Below are positions 52,900 through 61,317 of a stretch of 64,000 nt of DNA, piece after piece. This stretch comes from Phocaeicola coprophilus (GTDB lineage Bacteria > Bacteroidota > Bacteroidia > Bacteroidales > Bacteroidaceae). The notes under the pieces are model-generated. The model worked only from the letters and a program-made list of their open reading frames with translations. It was not told where the DNA came from and did not search any database. The stretch is taken from the NCBI GenBank assembly GCA_016900015.1, contig JACJJM010000016.1, forward strand, positions 25,695-89,694. Direction: 5' to 3'. Every line of letters begins with the position of its first letter. Position 1 is the first letter of the stretch. A program made the translations under genes and the position numbers.

Positions 52900-53811
52900 A
52901 TGCAAGAATCCGCGAACCGTTACATCCGTTTTGACTGGGCGATGAAGCGCATGCTTCGCGACAAGGCGAACTACGCCGTCCTCGAAGGTCTCCTCACCAC
53001 GTTGCTGGGTGAGTCCATCACCATCAAGAAACTCTTGGAGAGCGAGAGCAACCAGGAGGAGGAATATGACAAGTACAACCGTGTGGACATGCTCGCCGAG
53101 AACGACCGTGGCGACCTTTTCCTCATCGAGGTGCAGAACAACAACGAGTATGCTTATTTCCAGCGGATGTTGTTCGGAGCGTCAAAGCTCGTCACGGAGT
53201 ATATCAACCGCGGCGAGGGTTACCATCGGGTGCGCAAGGTCTACAGCATCAACATCGTTTATTTCGCCCTGGGCAGTGGCGTTGATACGGTCTACCATGG
53301 CAAGACGGAGTTCCGGGGCATCCACTTGGGTGACGTCCTCCGTCTTTCTCCTTTCCAGCGACAGACGTTCCGTGTCGAGGAAGTGAGCCAGCTCTATCCG
53401 GAATACTATATCTTGCGGGTGAATGATTTCAACCGCGTAGCCAAGACGCCGCTGGAGGAGTGGATCTACTATCTGAACACGGGTGAGATTCCCGATACGG
53501 CCACGGCTCCCGGACTGTCCCAGGCGCGGGAGCGTCTGCGTGTGATGAGCATGGGCCCTGATGAGCAGAAGGCTTATTACCGTCATTTGGATAACATTGT
53601 CATCCTGCGTGACAACATTGAGACCGAGCGCGAAGAAGGTCGTGCAGAAGGCCGTGCAGAAGGTCGTGCGGAAGGCCGTGCGGAAGGCCGTGCGGAAGGT
53701 CGTACTGAAGGGATCTTGGATACGGCACGCAATATGAAGGCACTTGGGATAGCGACTGAGCTTATTGCGAAGTCCACCGGCTTGTCTGTTGAGGAGATAG
53801 AGCGTTTGTGA
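52900..53811 (+). CDS. Rpn-family recombination-promoting nuclease (PD-(D/E)XK nuclease/transposase_31-like)
   Basis: 303 residues. The N-terminal YIRFDWAMKRMLRDKANYAV and nuclease core RVDMLAENDRGDLFLIEVQ give Asp63, Glu77 and Gln79, the D-(E)xQ site of the family. The C-terminal region has a helical linker, then six near-identical EGRA tetrapeptide repeats (about 245-268) and a short helix (LSVEEIERL). E. coli RpnA is a Ca2+-stimulated DNA endonuclease that promotes RecA-independent recombination. In Bacteroidales these genes are abundant and spread. The terminator downstream is shared with the convergent exporter gene. Confidence 0.9.
   Translation: MQESANRYIRFDWAMKRMLRDKANYAVLEGLLTTLLGESITIKKLLESESNQEEEYDKYNRVDMLAENDRGDLFLIEVQNNNEYAYFQRMLFGASKLVTEYINRGEGYHRVRKVYSINIVYFALGSGVDTVYHGKTEFRGIHLGDVLRLSPFQRQTFRVEEVSQLYPEYYILRVNDFNRVAKTPLEEWIYYLNTGEIPDTATAPGLSQARERLRVMSMGPDEQKAYYRHLDNIVILRDNIETEREEGRAEGRAEGRAEGRAEGRAEGRTEGILDTARNMKALGIATELIAKSTGLSVEEIERL
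53632..53705 (+). repeat. In-frame 12-bp tandem repeat coding EGRA
   Basis: Six consecutive copies of GAAGGNCGTGCNGAAGG-type 12-base units within the Rpn-family gene, with only third-position differences. The copy number can change without breaking the frame. Confidence 0.85.
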
Positions 53812-53832
53812 CACGCTTTTGTGAGATAAACA

Positions 53833-53869
53833 AAAGGCCACGCTTCCGGAAAGGAAGGACGTGGCCTTT
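53833..53869. terminator. Bidirectional terminator between the Rpn gene and the exporter gene
   Basis: AAAGGCCACG pairs with CGTGGCCTTT around a 17-base loop, with T-rich sequence on both strands. The loop includes GGAAAGGAAGG. Confidence 0.75.
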
Positions 53870-53899
53870 ATTGTTTTTGAGCGTTTGTTCTTCGTCTGT

Positions 53900-55738
53900 T
53901 TACAGGCTCTGCATGTCGTTCAGCTTCTTGTAGTAGCCGCCCAGGGCGAGAAGCTCTTCGTGCGTGCCGCGTTCGACGATTTCTCCTTCGTAGAGGACGC
54001 AGATTTCGTCGGCGTTCTTGATGGTGCTCAGACGGTGTGCGATGGCGATGGTCGTGCGGGACTTCATCAGTCGTTCGAGCGCTTCCTGCACGAGACGTTC
54101 CGATTCGGTGTCGAGGGCCGAGGTCGCTTCGTCGAGGATGAGGATGGGCGGGTTTTTGAGGATGGCGCGAGCGATGCTGACGCGTTGGCGTTGTCCGCCG
54201 GAGAGACGGCCGCCCCGGTCGCCGATCATGGTGTCGTAGCCCTTTTCGGTCTCCATGATGAAGTCATGAGCATTGGCGATTTTGGCTGCGGCGATGACTT
54301 GGTCCATGGTGGCGTTCTCCACTCCGAAGGTGATATTGTTGTAGAATGTGTCGTTGAAGAGGATGGCTTCCTGGTTGACGTTGCCGATGAGCGAGCGTAG
54401 GCGGGCGATGGATACATCCTTGACGTTTTTCCCGTCGATAAGGAGTTGGCCTTCTGTCACGTCATGATAGCGGGGTACAAGGTCGACCATAGTTGATTTT
54501 CCCGAGCCGGACTGTCCGACGAGGGCGACGGTCTTGCCTTTCTGGACGGTGAGGTTGATATGTTTCAGCACGGGTCGTCCCGGGATGTAGCTGAAGCTGA
54601 CGTCGCGGAATTCGAGGTTTTCGTGGAAGTCGTCGAGCGGTTGCGGGTGTTCAGGCTCCTTGATGTGGTTTTCAGCTTTGAGAATCATGTCGATGCGCTC
54701 CATACCTCCCAGTCCGAGGGGGACGTTGTAGAAGGCCTTGGCAAACTCTTTCAGCGGGTTGATGATGCTGTAGAGGATGACCATGTAGAAGATGAATGTC
54801 GCTGCGTCCATCGGGGCATAATTCGTGCCCAAGATGAGCGAACCGCCAAACCAGAGGACGATGACGATGACGCACGTGCCGAGAAACTCGCTCATCGGGT
54901 GTGCCGAACTCTGGCGGATGACCATTTCGTTCATGGCCTGGCGGAATTCATTGTTGGTCTTGGCAAAGCGGTCGGCCATTTTCTTTTCGGCGATGAATGC
55001 TTTGATGATGCGCAGGCCGCCCAGTGTCTCGTCGAGTTGCGACATGATGTCGCCCCATTGAGCCTGTGCGGCACTTGATTGCCGTTTCAGTTTGCGGCTG
55101 ACCACGCCCATGATCCAGCCGGCCAATGGCAGTACGACGAGAACGAAGAGGGTCATTTTCCAACTGATGGTAAACAGCGTGATGAAGCAGACGACGAGGG
55201 CTATGGGGTTTCGGATGAGCATGTCGATGGAGCTGGTGAGCGAGTTTTCGACCACGGTGACGTCGGCGCTCATGCGGGCGATGATGTCGCCCTTTCGTTC
55301 TTCAGAGAAGAAGCTGAGCGGTAGCCGGAGCACCTTATTATATACCTGTATGCGGATGTCGCGCACGATGCCGGTACGTAGCGGCACCATCACGGCCGAA
55401 GAGGCAAAGTAGCCTGCTGTCTTGAGCAGGGTCATGAAGATGAGGATACATCCCATGATGATAAGGGTGACGAATGCCCCGTGGGTGGCGATGACCTGGC
55501 TGACGTAGTAGTAAGCGTTGTTGATGAGCACGTCTTTGTCCAGATGACTCCAGTCCATCGGCATGTATTCGTAGTGCGTGCTGTCGACCTTGAACAGGAT
55601 GTTCAGGATAGGTATGATGGCGGCGAAGGAGAACACGTTGAGCCATTGGGATACGAAGTTCAGGATGACGGCCCATGTCAGGTATTTGCGATAGGGCGCA
55701 ATGTACCGTCTCATCAAGGAGAAGAACTGTTTAATCAT
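53900..55738 (-). CDS. ABC exporter, MsbA/lipid-flippase-like (fused permease and ATPase)
   Basis: 612 residues from MIKQFFSLMRRY. The six-helix exporter domain covers about 15-335. The ATPase domain covers about 365-605 with Walker A GQSGSGKSTMV, signature LSGGQRQRVSIARAI, Walker B ILILDEATSALD and the switch His in IAHRLST. MsbA-type exporters flip lipid A or lipid-linked sugars across the inner membrane. The position beside glycosyltransferase and acyltransferase genes fits export of glycolipid, but housekeeping MsbA is equally possible. A -7 box lies at 55773-55780. Confidence 0.92.
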   Translation of the reverse strand: MIKQFFSLMRRYIAPYRKYLTWAVILNFVSQWLNVFSFAAIIPILNILFKVDSTHYEYMPMDWSHLDKDVLINNAYYYVSQVIATHGAFVTLIIMGCILIFMTLLKTAGYFASSAVMVPLRTGIVRDIRIQVYNKVLRLPLSFFSEERKGDIIARMSADVTVVENSLTSSIDMLIRNPIALVVCFITLFTISWKMTLFVLVVLPLAGWIMGVVSRKLKRQSSAAQAQWGDIMSQLDETLGGLRIIKAFIAEKKMADRFAKTNNEFRQAMNEMVIRQSSAHPMSEFLGTCVIVIVLWFGGSLILGTNYAPMDAATFIFYMVILYSIINPLKEFAKAFYNVPLGLGGMERIDMILKAENHIKEPEHPQPLDDFHENLEFRDVSFSYIPGRPVLKHINLTVQKGKTVALVGQSGSGKSTMVDLVPRYHDVTEGQLLIDGKNVKDVSIARLRSLIGNVNQEAILFNDTFYNNITFGVENATMDQVIAAAKIANAHDFIMETEKGYDTMIGDRGGRLSGGQRQRVSIARAILKNPPILILDEATSALDTESERLVQEALERLMKSRTTIAIAHRLSTIKNADEICVLYEGEIVERGTHEELLALGGYYKKLNDMQSL

Positions 55739-55772
55739 AGATGTGAGCGTATAATATTCGAATTTGTGTCTG

Positions 55773-55780
55773 CAAAAGTA
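55773..55780 (-). promoter_or_regulatory. -7 element of the ABC exporter gene
   Basis: Minus-strand TACTTTTG, 34 bp before the ATG at 55738. No good -33 seen. Confidence 0.5.
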
Positions 55781-55782
55781 GG

Positions 55783-55838
55783 AAAAAAAGTCCAAAGGCC
55801 CTGTATGTTGCGTCTTTAAAGCATCATTCAGGGCCTTT
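55783..55838 (-). terminator. Intrinsic terminator of the MBOAT/SGNH transcript
   Basis: AAAGGCCCTG (55794-55803) pairs with CAGGGCCTTT (55829-55838). On the minus strand the stem is followed by GGACTTTTTTT. It lies just past the MBOAT stop at 55845, so the exporter gene has its own transcript. Confidence 0.8.
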
Positions 55839-55844
55839 ACCGGT

Positions 55845-57326
55845 TTAGAATTGGAAATAGATGAATGGCTGGATGTCGCTTGTCTTCACTTGGATGACGG
55901 TGTAGATGATGACAAGAAGCAGCAAGGCCTGTCCGACGAGTGGCAGCCTGACGACGCCGCGCTGGCAGGCTTCTTCCCAGCGGTCGGGCAGGAAATGGAG
56001 CACATAGCCTACGGCCATGAATACAAACACCACCTTGTAGCCGCCTACCAGTTGCCCGAAAAGTTGCGGTTGGAAGTTGGTCACGATTTGGTGGATCATC
56101 GTCCATGAGGCTTCAAAGGTGCTGTTGCGGAAGAATATCCAGCAGAAACATACGAGGTGGAACGTCAGTAGGATGCCGAAGAAGCGGCGCACTCCCCGGC
56201 TCTGATACTTCTTGTCGCGTCCCAACAAGCTGCGCAAGGCTTTGTGCAGGGCGAGGGCTATGCCGTGTATGGCTCCCCAGAACACGAAATTCCATGATGC
56301 TCCGTGCCACAGTCCGCCCAGCAGCATCGTCATGAAGAGGTTGAAATAAGTGCGCAGTTTTCCTCGCCGGTTGCCTCCCATGGAGATATAGAGATAGTCT
56401 CGCAGCCATGTGGAGAGCGAGATGTGCCAGCGTCGCCAGAACTCGGTGATGGAGGCCGACTTGTAGGGCGAGCGGAAGTTGAGCGGGAAGTGGAATCCTA
56501 ACAGGAGGGCGATGCCGATGGCCATGTCGCTGTAGCCTGAGAAGTCGCAGTAGATTTGCAGCGCATAACCATAGACGCCAAAGAGGTTTTCGATGCCGGA
56601 ATACAGTCCCGGGTTGTCGAATATGCGCTCGACGAAGTTTACGCTGATATAGTCTGACAGGATGGCTTTCTTGAAAAGTCCGGCAGCGATGAAGTAGACG
56701 CCGCGTCCGAACATCTCGGGAGTGACCACGACCGGGCGTCGTATCTGGGGGATGAAGTCGCGGGCACGCACGATGGGTCCTGCCACCAGTTGGGGGAAGA
56801 ATGACACGAAGAATGCGTAGTCGAGCGGATTGTGCAGTGCCTTCAGCTCGCCGCGGTAGACATCGATGGTGTAACTGAGCGACTGGAAGGTGAAAAACGA
56901 GATGCCCACAGGCAGGAAGATGTCCAGTGCATGGAATTCCCCGCCCCATAGCGGGGCCAGCATCTCATAGAAGAAGTTCGTGTATTTGAAGTAGCACAGC
57001 AGTCCCAGGTTGATGGTCAGGCTGATGATGAGCAGTGTGCGGCGGAGGGCTTTGGTGCGGGTTTGTTCCATGATGCGTGCCAGGATGAAGTCGCTCAGGG
57101 TGACTACGCCCAGGAGCACGAAGTAGGTGCCGCTGCTCTTGTAGTAGAAGTAGTAGGAGAAGAGGACGACGAAGAGCAGACGCAGCGTGGTTGTCTTCCG
57201 CAGGCACAGATAGATGAAGCTGAATCCCAGGAAGAGAAACAGGAAGAGTCCGCTACTGAATATCATCGGTTGTTGTGCGTCGTAGGTCAGCACGTCGCAC
57301 AGGCGGTTCAGGTCAATTTGCCACAT
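55845..57326 (-). CDS. MBOAT-family O-acyltransferase (AlgI/DltB-like)
   Basis: 493 residues, about eleven membrane helices. The conserved core includes FFPQLVAGPIVRARDFIPQ, YCDFSGYSDMAIGIALLLGF and ITEFWRRWHISLSTWLRDYLY (as WRRWHISLS), with the catalytic histidine His341 in GGLWHGASWNF. Proteins of this type move acyl, usually acetyl, groups across the membrane onto polysaccharides (alginate, peptidoglycan, teichoic acid). Two SGNH hydrolase-like proteins lie directly upstream in the same operon (14-bp overlap with the nearer), the usual partners that complete transfer to the glycan. Confidence 0.93.
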   Translation of the reverse strand: MWQIDLNRLCDVLTYDAQQPMIFSSGLFLFLFLGFSFIYLCLRKTTTLRLLFVVLFSYYFYYKSSGTYFVLLGVVTLSDFILARIMEQTRTKALRRTLLIISLTINLGLLCYFKYTNFFYEMLAPLWGGEFHALDIFLPVGISFFTFQSLSYTIDVYRGELKALHNPLDYAFFVSFFPQLVAGPIVRARDFIPQIRRPVVVTPEMFGRGVYFIAAGLFKKAILSDYISVNFVERIFDNPGLYSGIENLFGVYGYALQIYCDFSGYSDMAIGIALLLGFHFPLNFRSPYKSASITEFWRRWHISLSTWLRDYLYISMGGNRRGKLRTYFNLFMTMLLGGLWHGASWNFVFWGAIHGIALALHKALRSLLGRDKKYQSRGVRRFFGILLTFHLVCFCWIFFRNSTFEASWTMIHQIVTNFQPQLFGQLVGGYKVVFVFMAVGYVLHFLPDRWEEACQRGVVRLPLVGQALLLLVIIYTVIQVKTSDIQPFIYFQF

Positions 57327-58257
57327 AGTCGTTGAATGCGTTTAAGAGGGCTTCGCCCAAGAGGTTTCCTTGTATGGTGTAGCCCTGATGCGTGTAGTGC
57401 ACTTGGTCGCGCTGCATCAGGCGGTTGTTTTTCCAGTTCAGACAGGCTCGTTTCGAGCCTCCTGCGATGTTGTATAAGTCCCATACGGCCAGTCCGTTTC
57501 GCTCACCGAAGGCCAGGATGGTGTTCACCGTTTTTTCCGTGCGCGGATTGATGATGCGCCGGCGCCGGCTGGCCCGCACGTAGGAGCCCGGAGGGGTGGT
57601 GAGCATGACTGTGGCGTCAGGCGCATAGTGGCGCAGGAGGGTGAGCAGGGCGTCCAGTTGGGCGTAGTGCTCGACGGCGTCATAGCGTCGGTTGTGGCTT
57701 TCGTTCGTTCCGAATGAAAGGATGATGAGGTCCGGGTGCAGAGCTGCCATTTGGTCCATCTTTTCCGTCGTGCAGAAGTCGGCTGCCGTCGCTCCGTTTT
57801 GTCCGATGGCGTGATAGACAAGCCCCGGTGCGCCTGTCTCGTGTGCAATGGCCGTGGTGCGGTAGTTGATCTCGTCGGGATAGACAGCTTGGCTGCCCCA
57901 GGCAGCTTCCAATGTGTGGCGCACGGCTACGGGAAACACATGTCCCCTCACGTGCGAGTCGCCGAGCTGCACCACGCGCACCGGCTCAGTGCCTTGACAC
58001 AGCTTGGCGAAGAAAGGGTCCAGCGCTGCGGCGTTCACCAGCGTGTCCCGCCCCACGTTCCGGAAAGAGGCCGGCATCGAGTTGCCCACCACGACCGCGG
58101 CATGCAACACGGCAGACCCGTGCTGGAGGTGCAGCATGGGATTGCGCAGCGTGTCCTGCGGGGTCAGCTGGGGAGGTATCACGTCCTGGGCTGCGAGCCG
58201 GACTGTGCCCGTCAGGATGCCTAACAGACACAGCAAACAGAGTTTAATCATTTTCAT
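57313..58257 (-). CDS. Periplasmic SGNH/GDSL-family acyl hydrolase or acyltransferase
   Basis: 314 residues from MKMIKLCLLC (Met at 58251 is equally possible). A signal peptide (LLCLLGILTGTVRLAAQ) is followed by the SGNH fold with all four blocks: GDSHV (nucleophile Ser), a Gly in the second block (AIGQNGATAAD), GTNESHN (Asn) and DQVHYTHQGY (Asp and His). AlgJ/AlgX and PatB have comparable roles as O-acetyl transferases working with an MBOAT protein. It overlaps the 3' end of the previous SGNH gene and the 5' end of the MBOAT gene. Confidence 0.88.
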   Translation of the reverse strand: MKMIKLCLLCLLGILTGTVRLAAQDVIPPQLTPQDTLRNPMLHLQHGSAVLHAAVVVGNSMPASFRNVGRDTLVNAAALDPFFAKLCQGTEPVRVVQLGDSHVRGHVFPVAVRHTLEAAWGSQAVYPDEINYRTTAIAHETGAPGLVYHAIGQNGATAADFCTTEKMDQMAALHPDLIILSFGTNESHNRRYDAVEHYAQLDALLTLLRHYAPDATVMLTTPPGSYVRASRRRRIINPRTEKTVNTILAFGERNGLAVWDLYNIAGGSKRACLNWKNNRLMQRDQVHYTHQGYTIQGNLLGEALLNAFNDYVAN

Positions 58258-59614
58258 AAGCCCTCCGTTTGTCATATTGCTCCTTGCCGTAGATGAGTGT
58301 TTCGTAGAGATGGCGGGCCAGTGTGCGTCCGCCGAGGAAGTTGATGTGCGTGTAGTCCAGGTTGGCCTGTGCCGGTTTGGCTTCTACCATGCGGCGGATG
58401 CTGCCTTCGCCTCCCATGGCGTCGTAGAGGTTCCAGAAGGCTACGGCTCCCTTGGCTGCGATGTTTTGTTGGTAGCGGATGAGGTTTTTCACGCCCGGCA
58501 TCGTGCGCAGGCGTCCCTCTTCGTCCTTGTATTCCCGGTCGCCCACGCTGACGACGAGTATGCCGGCTTCGGGGAAGGCTTCTTTCATGTGTTGGATGAC
58601 ACGCAGCATGCCGGTCTCATACCAGCTGTAGTCCCGTCCGCGCTCGGTGGCCACGTTGAGGCCGAACTGGAGCACGATGAGGTCGTAGGGACGCACTTTG
58701 CCGAATTGCCGCAGCCGCTCTTGCGGGATGGAGGCCAGCGTCAGTCCGCTGCTGCTGCGCACGCCGAAGTTGTCCACCGTGATACCCGTGCGTCCGTCCA
58801 GGGCGAAGCCGTAGAACGTGGCCGAATCAGCTTTTTCCACGGTCCAGCGCATGCTCTTGATGAGGCCTTCGCGTTCGACGGCCTGCATTTGTCCTTTGCC
58901 TGCGAGCGGGCCGGTGTCGCCGTCGATGCCGTTGACGCGTGTTGCCAGAAGGATGGTGTCTGTTGCTTCAAAGTAGATGGTTGCCACTTCGCAACTGTCC
59001 AATTGCCCGCGGTGTGCTTTTGGCGGACGGGCTTCCACGTAAGCCCCCCTGTGGGGGATGAAATAGTGTCCCGAGGGACCGATGCGCTTGCGGTCGTAGC
59101 CAGTGGAGTCATTGACGCCTTTGGAGGTCCAGCCGGCAAACGAGTGACGCAGGGTCTTGCGGAAACCATACGTCCCCGACGTGATGTCCACGTAGCCCAC
59201 GCCGCATCCTCCGAAACGCGCTTGGAGCATGTCGCGCAAGTCGCCCGTCAGGATGTCGGCTTCGATGAACGAGTCGCCGAAGTAGGCGATGCGCACGGGG
59301 CGTTCGTCCGCGTGGTCGAGCGCTTCATAGAAAGGCTTCATGCCGCGCTGTGTGGAGTCGGCATAGTCTTCGATGCAGGTAAGTCCTGTCTTGCAGGTGT
59401 CCACGAAGGCCGGTTTCACGGGTGGAGGCAGGACGATCGTGTCGAGCGGTTCTTCTTCCGGCTCTTCGGCTTCGATGTCAGCCAGCATGTTCACCCGCCG
59501 CAGGGTATAGCCGTCGACGGTGGGAGTGGGCACGAAATAGAGTCCTAACAGTACGACCACCACCAGCAGCGTCAGTATGAATGTGCGTGCGATGTAATTT
59601 TTCATTGCTTTCAT
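58244..59614 (-). CDS. Membrane-anchored SGNH/GDSL-family protein
   Basis: 456 residues from the Met at 59614 (59605 also possible; 59626 falls inside the -7 box). One N-terminal helix (FILTLLVVVVLLGLYFVP) acts as anchor, then an acidic linker rich in Glu and Pro (DIEAEEPEEEPLD). The SGNH domain has YFGDSFIEAD (Ser), VLQFGLN (Asn) and LDYTHINFLGG (Asp, His). It is a second, larger partner for the MBOAT protein, similar in plan to the Pat/Alg systems. First gene of the three-gene acylation operon. Confidence 0.87.
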   Translation of the reverse strand: MKAMKNYIARTFILTLLVVVVLLGLYFVPTPTVDGYTLRRVNMLADIEAEEPEEEPLDTIVLPPPVKPAFVDTCKTGLTCIEDYADSTQRGMKPFYEALDHADERPVRIAYFGDSFIEADILTGDLRDMLQARFGGCGVGYVDITSGTYGFRKTLRHSFAGWTSKGVNDSTGYDRKRIGPSGHYFIPHRGAYVEARPPKAHRGQLDSCEVATIYFEATDTILLATRVNGIDGDTGPLAGKGQMQAVEREGLIKSMRWTVEKADSATFYGFALDGRTGITVDNFGVRSSSGLTLASIPQERLRQFGKVRPYDLIVLQFGLNVATERGRDYSWYETGMLRVIQHMKEAFPEAGILVVSVGDREYKDEEGRLRTMPGVKNLIRYQQNIAAKGAVAFWNLYDAMGGEGSIRRMVEAKPAQANLDYTHINFLGGRTLARHLYETLIYGKEQYDKRRAYEND

Positions 59615-59623
59615 TTTAGGCTG

Positions 59624-59631
59624 CAAATTTA
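59624..59631 (-). promoter_or_regulatory. -7 element of the acylation operon
   Basis: Minus-strand TAAATTTG, only 10-19 bp before the candidate ATG codons, so the leader is very short. Confidence 0.55.
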
Positions 59632-59744
59632 CGCGTTCACTGCGGAGTGTCCCAGCCTTTCAGGGAGTTTTTTAGGCCTTATCTCAAAAACGGGAATAGT
59701 CGAAGGATGGTAGCGGTAGTCTTTCGCTGTGTGGTTGGTGATGG

Positions 59745-60250
59745 TCAGTAATAGCGTGGTTCGATGTTGATGCATTCGATAAGTCCGTCTTTCGAGGGAA
59801 TAATACGTATCGATTCATCTGTCATCATGTTGTTGAAATATATGGTATAGACACCGAGTATTTCTTGCATTGAGGTAAATCCCGGCAGTTCTTTTACTTT
59901 CTCAAGAGAATCTCCGACTTTGAGCTTTTTTCCTTTGATGTCTAGCGTGTACTTAGGCGATTTTATAATGAAGGTTATAATTCCGGGGTCATTTTCTCTT
60001 GGGTCGTCATTCATTCGTATAATTAAATCATTTTCGAAAATGAATTCATGTCCTTGTCCAAAGTCTGTGGCTTCCCAAGTGTCGATACGTGTGGGTTAAG
60101 GCTTTTTTTTATTTGGTCATAAGTATAGATATATCCAAACTTAATACCGTTGATGGTTATGTCGTCCCTGCTGTTTCCTGTTGGGATTTGTGCCAGCATC
60201 TGCAATGCGCAGAGAAGGAATGTAAATGCAAAAGTGGTAATTCGTTTCAT
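59745..60250 (-). pseudogene. Small secreted paralog, copy 1 of tandem array (frameshifted)
   Basis: Two frames together correspond to the intact paralogs upstream: a first part from 60250 (MKRITTFAFTFLLCALQ, then FGYIYTYDQIKKSL) and a second to 59745 (MNDDPRENDPGIITFI to IECINIEPRYY). Near 60095-60112 this copy has an eight-T run where the others have seven, and it lacks about five bases next to it, a net change that breaks the frame. The C-terminal coding part is still well conserved, so the damage looks recent or may be a sequence error. Function unknown. Confidence 0.75.
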
Positions 60251-60258
60251 GGCTTTGA

Positions 60259-60771
60259 CTAATAATACCGTGGTGCGACTGAAATGCATTCAATGATTTC
60301 ATCCTTTGAGAACAAGATTTGCAGCGAATGGTCGTGCATATTGTTGTTAAAGATGATGGAATAAAAGCCATCATACCGCATTTCTCTTGATGTATATCCC
60401 GGCATCTTTTTGATTTTCTCAAACGAGTCACCAACCTTGAGTTCTGTACCTTCGAAACTAATCGTATATTTAGGTGATTTTAAAATAAATTCGATAATTC
60501 CTGGATCGTTTTCTCTTGGGTCGTCATTCATCCGTATGGTTAAGTCATTTTCATATCTGAACTCGTGTCCTTGTCCAAAGTCTGTAGCTTCCCATGTATA
60601 TATTTGAGTGGGGGCTCCTAAAGCTTTTTTTATTTGGTCATAAGAATAGATGTATCCAAACATGATGTCGTTGATAGATATGCTGTCCCTGCTGTTTCCT
60701 GTTGGTATTTGTGCCAGCATCTGCAATGCGCAGAGAAGGAATGTAAATGCAAAAGTAGTAATTCGTTTCAT
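60259..60771 (-). CDS. Small secreted paralog, copy 2 of tandem array
   Basis: 170 residues from MKRITTFAFT. An upstream in-frame ATG (60810) lies inside the previous copy. A signal peptide (about 1-20, ALQMLAQ) is followed by two similar halves: FGYIYSYDQIKKALGAPTQI and LKVGDSFEKIKKMPGYTS each recall the helix-turn of BamE/SmpA-like small envelope proteins, which is only an inference. The C-terminus IIECISVAPRYY is shared by all copies. It lies 8 bp from the next copy, with an exact 521-bp repeat period to copy 3. Confidence 0.75.
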   Translation of the reverse strand: MKRITTFAFTFLLCALQMLAQIPTGNSRDSISINDIMFGYIYSYDQIKKALGAPTQIYTWEATDFGQGHEFRYENDLTIRMNDDPRENDPGIIEFILKSPKYTISFEGTELKVGDSFEKIKKMPGYTSREMRYDGFYSIIFNNNMHDHSLQILFSKDEIIECISVAPRYY

Positions 60772-60779
60772 GGCTTTTA

Positions 60780-61292
60780 CTAATAATACCGTGGCGCGAC
60801 GGAAATGCATTCAATAACTTCATCCTGTGAGAATAAGATTTGCAGCGAATGGTCGTTCATCATATTGTTGAATATGATGGAGTAGAAACCGTTATATCGT
60901 TTTTCCCTGGATGTATATCCCGGCATATTTTTGACTTTTTCGAATGTGTCTCCGACTTTGAGCTTTGTTCCTCTGAAGTCGAGCGTGTATTTAGGAGAAT
61001 CCAAGATGAAGTCTATAATTCCCGGATCATTTTCTCTCTCGTCGTCGTTCATGCGTACCGTTAAATCATTTCCGAATCTGAATTCAAATCCAGTACCGTA
61101 ATCCGTAGCTTCCCAAGTGCTGATTTGGGTAGGTTCTCCTAAGGCTTTTTTTATTTGGTCATAAGTATAGATATATCCAAACTTGATACCGTTGATAGAT
61201 ACGCTGTCCCGGCTGTTTCTTGTTGGAATTTGTGCAAGTATCTGCAATGTGCAAAGGAAGAACATAAGAGCAATAGTAGTAATTCGTTTCAT
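60780..61292 (-). CDS. Small secreted paralog, copy 3 of tandem array
   Basis: 170 residues, the first copy in transcription order. The signal peptide MKRITTIALMFFLCTLQILA is followed by NSRDSVSINGIKFGYIYTY (as SVSINGIKFGYIYTY), DFRGTKLKVGDTFEKVK and the common end CISVAPRYY. It is about 80 percent identical to copy 2 by eye. It follows the M23-peptidase gene by 25 bp, so the array is probably transcribed with it from the promoter at 62947. Tandem paralogs behind a cell-wall peptidase recall immunity or inhibitor arrays, but nothing proves that. Confidence 0.75.
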   Translation of the reverse strand: MKRITTIALMFFLCTLQILAQIPTRNSRDSVSINGIKFGYIYTYDQIKKALGEPTQISTWEATDYGTGFEFRFGNDLTVRMNDDERENDPGIIDFILDSPKYTLDFRGTKLKVGDTFEKVKNMPGYTSREKRYNGFYSIIFNNMMNDHSLQILFSQDEVIECISVAPRYY

Positions 61293-61317
61293 GATGTGAT
61301 AGCTTTAAAAGATTGAT

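Noticed and set aside
53632..53705. Possible CRISPR-like repeat
   Set aside because: The 12-bp units are contiguous, in frame and without spacers, so this is a coding repeat.
58004..59548. 514-codon plus-strand frame over the SGNH gene
   Set aside because: The minus-strand protein has all SGNH motifs and a promoter; the plus-strand frame has no family signature and crosses two real genes.
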